NCBI GenBank assembly: GCA_009809945.1
Contig: WTPW01000980.1
Coordinates: forward strand, 37,045-101,044
Length of the DNA: 64,000 bases
Direction of reading: 5' to 3'
Source of the DNA: Gigaspora margarita
Taxonomy: Eukaryota; Glomeromycota; Glomeromycetes; Diversisporales; Gigasporaceae
This document shows, one piece after another, positions 55,785 to 64,000 of this stretch (the first letter of the stretch is position 1; every line of letters starts with the position of its first letter). The notes beneath the pieces were generated by a model. That model saw only the letters and a program-made list of their open reading frames with translations, ran no database searches and was not told the DNA's origin. Position numbers and translations under genes: made by a program.

Positions 55785-58700
55785 CTAAGGGTAAATAGAT
55801 TCGAGCATAGTATAAGTATCACCATCAACATTTAGTGATTTGTCATGTAGCATTATTTCAAGTTGGGTGTACACTTCTTGTGCAGATATCCGTTCTTTTG
55901 AATTTGACCTCCAACATTTTTGATATAAATCAAGATATGCCTTCGGCGTACCATTAACAGGGTTTTCTCGAAAGTTCTCTGAAATAATTCGTTTTACCAA
56001 ATCGATTTGGCTTGTAAAATTTTCGAATGGAAACTTTCCGCTTGAAATAGACCACATAACAAATCCTAGGCTATAAATATCAGATGCTGCTGTAAAAGTT
56101 GAATTTAGATCTTTTAAAAGCTCTACGTCAATAAATGCAATCATCCAGCCTTGCAATGATAAAGATGGTGAAGTATCAATGCTTAATTCCGAAAATACTG
56201 GATTTGATATTTTTGCCTTCCCCATATGAATTAAGACAGTTTTTGTATTCTAAAAGTGAAAGAATAGATATTTAGTATATTAATATATATATATATTCAG
56301 CTAGAAAGAAAAACGAGCATACCAAATTTCGATGAATCATCCCAACATTGTTGTGTAAATATTCCAAACCCGAAGCTATATCCTTCGAAATTTGTATTCT
56401 TTGAATCCAGTTCAGATCTTTATGTTCAGACAAGTAATCATGTAGATTTCCATTATTAACGTATTCTAGTACCGCATAATAACTTTTCGTTTCTAAATCT
56501 TGAAGAAAAATAAGGGTATTTTGAATAATATGTTTCATTATGCTAACATTTTAATGTTTATTAGAATGTTGACTAGTTTAAGTTTGTCTGTCGAAATAAG
56601 AATTTTCGGCTTTACCGAAACCAAAAGTGTTATTCCTTAAAAGAAGTCGCTTACCATATTTTGTAAATAACGCGCAGGGGCGTTATTTCGATTTTGGCCC
56701 GAATTAAGCTTAATTTGGGCCAGAATTCGAAATTACACCTCTGCACGTTATTTCGCGAAAATACAGTATTTATCCCGGTCTAAAAATCAATGATGTTTTA
56801 AAAATAAGATCTCCAGATACAAATTAGTCGGCATTTTTTTTTTTTTTAGAGCGACTTTTGACTTTTGATATCTTCTGCATATTACAGCTGCTTTTCATAA
56901 ATTTTGAGTCAACTAAAAAAGAAAACGAATCGATAAATTACGATAACTTATCAATTTGATCACCAGAAAATTTTTCAGCCAGCGCAAAATTTATGAAATC
57001 AACAGTATGTTCCGGTGTGATATATTTATCAGCAGGAAATAGCATTTTCAGTAGACAACCTTAAAACAGTTCAAAATCGACAACGTTGAAATGATTTTTT
57101 TCTTCATAATATAATTAATAAGAAGCCCAGATTTTAGTGTAATGTATTTTCATTTAAATGAATCTATTTATTCTCAAGCAGGTAATTCGCCATTTTAGTT
57201 TTAAGAGTCAGGTCAAAACGAGTAAAATCTTGAAATGAAAATTTTTTACTAGATATACAGTAAAACCTCTATAGATGCACCCTCTATAAGTGCACACCCC
57301 CTATCAATGCAAATTGAATTCTGGTCCAAATATATACATGATCTCTGTAAATGTACTCTTTTTTTTGCTGTCCTCTAAGTGCACACAGTCTAAGTTTGGT
57401 CCCAAGAGCGTGCATTTATGGAGGATCTACTGCATATGAGAATAAAACCATGAGCATAATTACACGTTTTTACTTTGCATTCATACGTATAAATATATAT
57501 TGCAACCCGATTTCCTTCATATAATTATCCATAAAAATTAAATTTCTGATACACTAATTGGTCAAAATATTAGTGAAAATATTAATCGTAAAGATAGATC
57601 AGAATTTACTAGTGAAGACTAGCATTCAAGGTATCGATTCATCTTATGTATAAAACATATTTTTCTAGAACTTTTTGCATCAGTATAATATAGTAATAAG
57701 ATTTTTAATTAATTAAATATCTATCTTTAAATATTGAACTTCTTTTAACCATATTATACAAATCGTTTAATGCAAACAATGCTAGTAAAAAAAAAGACAG
57801 GCTGTATCTTGAGTTTGTTCAATTTCTGGATGATTAAATTATTGCTCCTTCATGGTTGATTATTAAGATGCATGTTGATTTTGCTATTTTTTTTTAATCC
57901 AGCATGATTTTTGCGTAACATTTGATCTTGCGATTTAATTAGCAAAATAGCCCTAAACCATGTGTTAGTTGCTTTTTTTTGATTTATAATAAGTAATTTT
58001 GGCTATTTTATCAGCTTAGTCGGCTTGGTCGAACTTTAATGATATCTGACGAATGACGAAACGTTTTGTCAAGAAATTTCTGAATGACGAATTGACGACA
58101 ATGTAAATAAATTAGCACATATAACATTAATTCATGATCCGCGTAAGAACCAGTGAAAAAGCATAGCAAATCGTGTATATATATTTACAATATATTTTTG
58201 CCATTTTTGGAATCTAAAGCTTCCCAAAGGAAACCTCTTTTTTACTAGTGAATCTTCCTTGTGTATTATGTAAAAATTGTAGAGGAGAGAATTCCGGTCT
58301 TAATGGCGGTTAAAACGTTAAAATCGGCCCAGTATATTTGAAAATTTTAACATTCAGCATCCAGAGATTGTTACAAACAAGCTCGTTGAAAGAGAGGGAG
58401 TTAACTATATTATAATATTTCCATTGGTCTAATTGATTCGTCAAGGGTTTTATCAATTGTCATGAGTTTCGTCAGTCGCCAAACAATGAAACCATTTTGC
58501 CATTGAGAAATAGTCTCGTCAGGAATCATAATCGAACTTGCAGTACTTATTTACTTTTAATCTTCAATCCGGAATTTTCGGATTTTGCCTCGTAAATTCA
58601 TAATGGCATCTTTTAACGTACCAAATCGATATGCCAATTTAAAAAAAAAAACGACTGGCTAAGCCGATAATTTGTTTCAATTTTTTTCACTGACGGCCAA

Positions 58701-60013
58701 AATCATTATTATAATATCGAGCTGTAATTAGTGGCAAGTAATTCTTCGTTTCTCAAAATGTTTTTTCCAGACAGGTCATTTATCCGATGTCACCAAGAGT
58801 GACAATTTGGCATTTTATTAGTTGCTGTATATATTGTTTGTTAATTGTCATCTTGTGCGATGTCGGTTAAACGGTCTGTCGGAGAAATGTCTGTTGAGGA
58901 AATGAGACGTAACCTAAATCTGTACAATCTGCATTTATACCGCATAAACTCATAAAAGATCTCCAAAATTCCGGGCAAAATCGGATTATTTTGAAATATC
59001 TGAAACATAATTTAATTAATGATCGACAAACAATTTTACAATATGCGTAACTCTAACTGAATGCATTGATTGACGTACAAAAATTATATCGTTATCCAAC
59101 AAAGTCATATGACCATGAATTCATTTCGCATTGTGATTTTTTCATGTGTTACGAATGTAATTATGTTTATTCAAATTAAAACTCAGTCGATATTTCCCTG
59201 CCGGATAACGCAAATACTGAGCAAATCGCGAATACATTAATTTGACTCAACCGGACAAGCAATCAATTGACACGTGCTGCTTTGCAGCACGTGTTTATTT
59301 GTCTTGTGCCAAATTACCGTTATTCGACAATTTTTGCTCAGTATTGTATACTTATGATTCCCTGGTTACTATATCAGTTATACTCTGGGCACTATGTGCA
59401 TAAGCAGAAATGAAATTTCCGCTTATACCCAACTGCCCAGGATATAACTATTACTAATCTCATGACCTATTTCATAAAAAAAAATTTTTAAATAATTCTT
59501 GAGCGAATTAAATTAAAATTTTTTCATACTTTGGCCATGCGATTATCTAGCCACATTGTCGATGGTAAAAGAAATAATATATTTGACCAGTAAACTAATT
59601 TCTATAAAAATAAAAAATATATAATATTACCTACAGAAATACCAAGGAATTCTAATATATTTGAATGCTTGATTGTTGCTAGTTTACGTAACTATCAAAA
59701 TAAAATATTGTTAATGAATATTTAGAATAACGAAGTTATGAATGCTTGTACTTACAAGTTGTTTTAATACTTCAATCTCCCGATGTTTTAATTCATTGGA
59801 TATATGTTTCATAATCACTAAATTATTACGCCATAAACCTCTTACAGTAATCCCATAATACATAATTTTTATTAATTTTGTGTTTTTGATTTCCGAATAA
59901 CTAATCGATTTTATATTATCACTTTGTATTGTTTTAATAAATTTGATATCTTCATTATTAGATTTGTTCGACGTTTTGATTAATTCATCTTCATTTTTAG
60001 ATGTGTGTTCCAT
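55785..60013 (-). CDS. TKL-family protein kinase-like gene, predicted pseudokinase, 4 exons
   Basis: I propose exons 60013-59756, 59691-59631, 56498-56323 and 56249-55785. They sum to 960 nt, or 319 codons plus TAG, and every junction is GT-AG and in frame. Residues 1-45 are a polar tail. The N-lobe keeps a VAIK-like lysine (VIMK, K69) and an alpha-C glutamate (E79 or E81), but the glycine loop is reduced to YYGITVRG. Exon 2 supplies KHSNILEFLGIS. Exon 3 supplies the hinge and alpha-E (AVLEYVNNGNLHDYL, GLEYLHNN). The HRD motif reads HRN (N164) and the DFG position reads NPV (residues 181-183), so both catalytic aspartates are missing. SDIYSLG (D222) of alpha-F is intact, as is the CW...R helix near the C-terminus. 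Family knowledge: Glomeromycete TKL domains normally read HRDL and DFG. I infer a signalling or scaffold pseudokinase in the cytosol, or a decaying paralogue. Exon 2 and its splice sites are my own reading. Intron 2 is unusually long (3,132 bp) and carries small transposon-like elements. Confidence 0.75.
56663..56757. mobile_element. Short palindromic MITE inside intron 2
   Basis: Two arms of about 45 bp face each other around GAATTAAGCTTAATT. The left arm holds CGCGCAGGGGCGTTATTTCG and the right arm is its diverged complement, ending CTCTGCACGTTATTTCGC. A worn partial copy of the central part (TTATTTCGAATTTTGG, then the AATTAAG core) lies near 5727-5790, so this is a dispersed family. No target duplication is clear. 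Confidence 0.6.
57258..57433. mobile_element. pogo/Tc1-mariner-like MITE inside intron 2
   Basis: It begins TA-CAGTAAAACCTCTATAG and ends CATTTATGGAGGATCTACTG-CATA. The imperfect terminal inverted repeats are about 25 bp and the left side is flanked by TA. The interior (CCTCTATAAGTGCAC, GTCCTCTAAGTGCAC) repeats the terminal theme. The CAGT start with a TA target is typical of pogo/Tigger-type elements. No coding capacity. Confidence 0.6.
59217..59341. mobile_element. 125-bp TA-flanked MITE with a strong central hairpin
   Basis: The termini are CTGAGCAAA and TTTTGCTCAG, and both sides are flanked by TA. The centre is a near-perfect hairpin, ACACGTGCTGC-TTT-GCAGCACGTGT. Arms between centre and termini are diverged. 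This is consistent with a non-autonomous Tc1/mariner-like element. Confidence 0.6.
59376..59450. mobile_element. Short palindromic element in intron 2
   Basis: TCAGTTATACTCTGGGCA on the left is answered by TGCCCAGGATATAACT on the right, with TAAGCAGAAAT facing ATTTCCGCTTA inside. The size and TA context suggest another miniature mariner-type element. It lies just beyond the 59217-59341 element and close to intron 2's 5' splice site. Confidence 0.5.
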
Positions 60014-60060
60014 GTTGTATTTAGGCGTAAACTTTTGTATAGTTTTGTGAGTTACAAACC

Positions 60061-60068
60061 CTTATATA
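60061..60068 (-). promoter_or_regulatory. TATA box of the kinase-like gene
   Basis: The minus strand reads ACTATATAAGGG here, about 50 bp upstream of the ATG at 60013. The ATG sits in ACAACATGG, a good eukaryotic start context. The spacing suits a very short 5' leader. Both facts support this start. No other regulatory element was recognised. Confidence 0.4.
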
Positions 60069-60079
60069 GTAATATTCGA

Positions 60080-61600
60080 TATGCTTAAAAATTTCATAAA
60101 ATTCAAGATAACATAAAAATGAGTACCATAGATACATGCGAAGAAAAAGGAATAGCGAAATTACAAGAAAACGAATATTTAAACTCCAACCTTAAATCTC
60201 CACTTTGAGATTCCCTTTTGAGCTTGTATCACCACGTGCTAATAAATGACTATCGGCTAACAATATATGTTTGCACGCGCAACAATTGTCTCTCATTAGT
60301 ATATAATTGGATATTATTCTTTATATTACCTTAAAAATAATATTTAAAGTATGTACAAACATGTAATAATAATGTATTTTCCACATGCTCATGAATTGCA
60401 CAAATCGTAACATATAAAAATAATATATCTGTTTTTACTTACATAGTCATGTTTTCTGCAAACAACCTCTTTTTCATGTTAAAATTAGTAAATTTTTTAC
60501 ATCATAATGAAGATGCGACCCGTTGTCCTAAACTAGGTCTAATACAGATAACGGATACTATAAATGAACTTATAATAATGACATGTGATTTGAATTAATT
60601 TTATTGGTTCATACATGTGTATTTTTCATTGGTAATGGTGAGCACATCTATTTTAAAACCATTATATTATAAACCTTGCATAAATACGTGTAACATGAAA
60701 ACCATGTGGGTAACATAAAGAAAACACGCCAATCGGAATTGCACGCATGTGATACATTTGGAAGAATCCGGTATAATGAATATTCTTTTTTAAAGAATGC
60801 ATACATCAGTTGAAAATAAACTGAAACGGGTGGTTTTCCACCTGTGTAATGCAGGCCGGCCGACAAATGAAAATAAGCAGTTGTAACGATACTGCCTCAT
60901 GTGTCGGAGCCTTTGATCTGCTTTTTTTTTTTTGCTATTCGTTTTAACAATTCCGTTAGGTATAGATACGCACATGGGATTGCCTCACTATTTAACTTTA
61001 TACTTATCTGTACTTGACTTGCATCCTGCTTGGGGTTAGTGGTTACCTCATAGTTACCAAAACCGGAAGGTGATGGAGAGTCATAATTTCTGCCCCTTTG
61101 TTTATTCTCCTCGTGATGTTGATCACTTCTGCCGAAGGTAATAATTTTATTGAATTTAAGGTTAGCGAATATATGGTAGTAAGCGAGCAACTGACCGAGT
61201 TGGTCAGAACGGCAGAGACAGAAGCAATCGTAATTACACTGGAAGTCTCTGTGGGATTAGCCGGTGAGGTTATTCCTCGCCTGCCGAAGCAAACCGGCTG
61301 CGAATGAAGAAATGATGGAATTACGTGACTTCGTATTTGGGCGGGTTGGGTGGGTTGGTTGGGTAGCGAAATTCTCCTTTCAGCGCCGTGGGAGCTTGAA
61401 TCTGTCGTTATACCCCCCTTATCAGTTCCTAACACTTGAATTTGCGCCAAGCATGTGTGATATCATTGTTATCTCATTTTGTTTGATCTTCCCACGCCCG
61501 CATTCCCGCTCCTGCAGGTACCCTGAGATCTTCACTCGTGGGTCGAGATACATGTGATGACTACTCTCGTGACCGCATGTGTGTGGCGGAGGATTGTGTG
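60080..61600. other. Anonymous region with a GC-richer block (60820-61590)
   Basis: The block is open in several frames on both strands. One plus-strand stretch near 61098-61304 reads like a secreted or membrane N-terminus (FILLVMLITSAEGNNFIEF), but it lacks an ATG at that point and I see no splice partners. I do not assign a gene. Confidence 0.35.
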
Positions 61601-61612
61601 GCCGGAAAGTTC

Positions 61613-62386
61613 GGACACGTACCAGTCACGTGATTTTTTCATCTTACGAACACGTACCAAAATAACAATTTTTTTTTAATTTAGAGAACGATCAGACAAG
61701 ACTTTTGCACCAAATCAACCCTTTACCATTCTAATAAATTGTTCTCCTAGTCTTTCTGGTTTTAATGGTGATGAGTTATTAAAATTTGACAAGTGGAACT
61801 GGAGATATAACATTTCGAAATCTGAGCAACGTTATAAAGATTATATAAAAACGCCACATAAATGAAGCAATATCTCCAGCTCTACTGAATTAATTTTACC
61901 ACCATTAAACCGGAAAGACCAAGAAACGAGTTTTCTTAGGGCTATAAAGAAGATTAGCCTATTATAAATGCCCAGTCGAATCACTTTTTAAAAGAAAAAA
62001 AAAAAAGAAAAGATGACCCAGAAGACTTTCGAACTAAGTTAACTTCTTTTATCATTCTAATAAAGCTTGATCTACTGGCCTTTCCGGTACTAATTATGAT
62101 GAGAGTATTAAAATCTGATCAATATAACTGAAGATATAACCTTTATAAACTTGGACAATGTTATAAAGATTATATAAAAACGTCGAATAAAATCATAAGG
62201 CTATATCTCCGGTTGATTTTAATAATCTCATCATCATTAGAACCAGAAAAACCAGGAGAACAAGTTTATTAGAATGATAAAGGGTTAACTTAGTACAAAA
62301 GCCTTGTCGAATCGTTTTTTAAATCAAAAAAAAATATATTGGTATGTGTCCATAAGATGAAAAATCACGTGATAAGTACGTGTCCG
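61613..62386. mobile_element. 774-bp TIR element
   Basis: CGGACACGTACCAGTCACGT and CACGTGATAAGTACGTGTCCG are the ends. Pairing continues through ATTTTTTCATCTTA, ACACGTACCAA, CTTTTGCAC, TTCTCCTAGTCTTTCTGG and AATTTGAC. Long arms with little spacer suggest a foldback or MULE-type element. The duplication is unclear. Older copy: 36592-37415. Confidence 0.75.
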
Positions 62387-62639
62387 TAGATTAACATAAT
62401 CTGCGCATAAATCAGATTTTACCTCAGAAGCATATGTGACAGCATATTCGCATATCAGGATGAATTTCGCATAATTAATAAAGCATAATCTGCGTATAAA
62501 ATGGACGCGATTAAAGATAAGTAATATCGGGTTTATCAATTTTCCTCACCAGTTCCTATTGGACACATAGAAATCTTGCATTTGATTATATGAAACATAA
62601 ATTATCAGATTTGAAATTTCAAATAACGGTACAAATTAG

Positions 62640-63022
62640 AGTTAGAACCAAGATGAATTTTTCAATCCGGATATAACTAGAATTAAAAAAAAGATTCTGG
62701 ATTAATTTTATTTAAATCTGGATATAAATATATTCAGATTAATCCAGATATAAATCTACATCCAGGATATAAATCTATATACAGTTAAATAGCGATTACA
62801 TAACTTCATTCATCAGGATTTCAGTTATATTTGTACTATTTAAATTTATTAGGGTTCGTGCTGATACAAAATATAATCAAAACCCAATGGCATGTTTTCC
62901 TTTAGCAGTACACATATTTGGATTACATATTATATTTGGATTATATGTTGTATCTGGATTATATATCATATCTGGATTGTATATTATTTCTGATTATATA
63001 TTATATCCAGATTGTATTATAT
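62640..63022 (+). repeat. TCTGGATATAAAT / TTGGATTATATATT short repeats
   Basis: AATCTGGATATAAATATATT and variants recur at 62727-62800. From 62927 a unit of about 20 bp (TCTGGATTATATATCATATC) repeats about five times. Confidence 0.65.
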
Positions 63023-63307
63023 CAGATATAGTTGGTTCAAAAAATTGAAATCCAAATTCATCTACTACCTCTAGTACAAATGTTACTGTAAGTAATAAAA
63101 CATATCATTAAAGCAATATAAAGGTTAAAAAGAAACATATATTTTACTAAAATTTTGTAGTAAAATCTTTTGTTAGGATGCAAAAGTAGAGTTGGGTTTA
63201 TGTGTGCACATAAATGCAAATTGTGTGCATATTTCTTAATTATGTGCATTTTACACAGGTAAAACTATAAATATTTTCTAAATCTATTATAGCAGAAAAC
63301 CTTTGGT

Positions 63308-63699
63308 GTGATATACAACTTTTACCAATATTTTCTATAGAATTATTAACTATCAGATCAAAGATCTTATGCAACATGAAATTGAAGGAATAGAGGCATT
63401 TTTTTAAAAAATGCGAGTAACTCATAATTTTGCTTATGAAACCTCCTTTCATATTTTAACAAAAAAATTCCTTGTATAATTTTGGGTTTGAAATAGTTTT
63501 TGCGTGATATACAACTTTTACTAATATTTTCTATAGAATTATTAACTATCAGATCAAAGACCTTATACAACATGAAATTGAAGGAATAGAGGTGTTTTTA
63601 AAAAAAATGTGAGTAACTCATAATTTTGCTTATGAAACCTCCTTTTGTATTTTAACAAAAAAAATTTCTTGTATAATTTTGGGGTTGAAATAGTCTTTG
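63308..63699 (+). repeat. Direct tandem duplication, 196-bp unit
   Basis: GTGATATACAACTTTTACC...TTTGAAATAGTTTTTGC (63308-63503) is followed directly by a second copy (63504-63699). The units differ at scattered sites, so this is a real duplication rather than an assembly echo. Mirrored short frames on the minus strand are artefacts of it. Confidence 0.85.
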
Positions 63700-64000
63700 C
63701 TAATTCTCTATTCCATATTATTATAATTATAATATTATTGGTTTGTTTTGATCTTACATTATATCTAAATTTATTATTATTGAATATATTGTTGACCTGC
63801 AAAAAAAACACAAAAATGGACAAAACTCTCAATCCAGTGATCAGAATTTGATAAAACATCTACTATTCGATTCAGCTCATTGAGATGGTTCTAATAAGCT
63901 ATAAATTATCATTGTATGACTACTGGGTGCCAAGATCAGAACAAATTGGCAATCAAGCATTGGATCTGAAATCTGATTGTCTAGGTGATAACTGTGAGCA

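Larger units (their letters stand above)
56499..59630 (-). other. Intron 2 of the kinase-like gene, 3.1 kb, transposon-loaded
   Basis: The intron starts GTAATA and ends TTTTTCTTCAAG, and joins phase-1 exon ends to give GISV-DLETKSYY. The other introns are 64 bp (59755-59692) and 73 bp (56322-56250), so this one is about 40 times longer. It contains inverted-repeat elements at 56663-56757, 57258-57433, 59217-59341 and 59376-59450. The rest (57440-59210) is anonymous AT-rich DNA with no recognisable exon. The likely history is intron growth by insertion. Confidence 0.6.

Noticed and set aside
56499..59630. Two separate kinase fragments instead of one gene
   Set aside because: The proposed exon 2 and exon 3 boundaries join in phase to give a continuous hinge region, and all four exons sum to an intact frame, so one gene is the simpler reading.
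61043..61450. 135-codon minus-strand frame
   Set aside because: It starts at TTG rather than ATG, overlaps an equally open plus-strand frame, and has no domain.

Overview
The window looks like nuclear DNA from a repeat-rich, very AT-rich eukaryote, most likely an arbuscular mycorrhizal fungus (Glomeromycotina, Rhizophagus-like). This rests on base composition, short GT-AG introns, a tyrosine-kinase-like (TKL) protein gene of the kind greatly expanded in these fungi, a LINE whose endonuclease/RT wording resembles Glomeromycete retroelements, and a very dense population of short inverted-repeat transposons. The taxon is inferred and was not searched. Only one ordinary host gene can be supported. 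There is one assembly gap (50547-50615).

Layout. 1-13.9 kb: stacked foldback/MITE elements, several nested, separated by low-complexity AT sequence. 14.2-17.0 kb: a palindromic repeat family, a minus-strand SINE-like element with an 18-bp target duplication, and a Harbinger-like element. 17.5-20.9 kb: a 3.3-kb inverted-repeat structure carrying two hAT-type insertions. 21.3-22.7 kb: a minisatellite and two copies of a TTACAGCTG-ended family. 22.9-26.1 kb: few recognisable features. 26.1-28.9 kb: a nested hAT complex, including an element that keeps a transposase C-terminal remnant. 30.5-31.35 kb: a hAT-type MITE. 31.4-38.4 kb: anonymous sequence, tandem repeats and one TIR element. 39.46-48.53 kb: a complete but decayed minus-strand LINE (ORF1, then endonuclease-RT-RNase H ORF2) with an 18-bp target duplication, split inside the RT by a 1.44-kb hAT-type insertion. 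48.6-53.5 kb: more MITEs and a second SINE-like element with a perfect 14-bp duplication. 55.8-60.0 kb: a four-exon TKL-family gene predicted to be a pseudokinase, whose 3.1-kb second intron has collected at least four small transposon-like insertions. 60-64 kb: a GC-richer unrecognised block, a TIR element and short tandem repeats.

How it fits together. The window is mainly a stratified record of transposition. Target duplications give the class of many elements: 8 bp for hAT-like, TA for Tc1/mariner-pogo-like, 3 bp TTA for Harbinger-like, and 14-18 bp with A-tails for LINE/SINE. Nesting gives their relative age. All five in-frame nonsense codons in the LINE are TGA, which fits C-to-T decay of CGA or TGG codons. 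No CRISPR array, rRNA, tRNA or operon is present. The most biologically interesting coding item is the probable pseudokinase, in which both catalytic aspartate motifs are altered.
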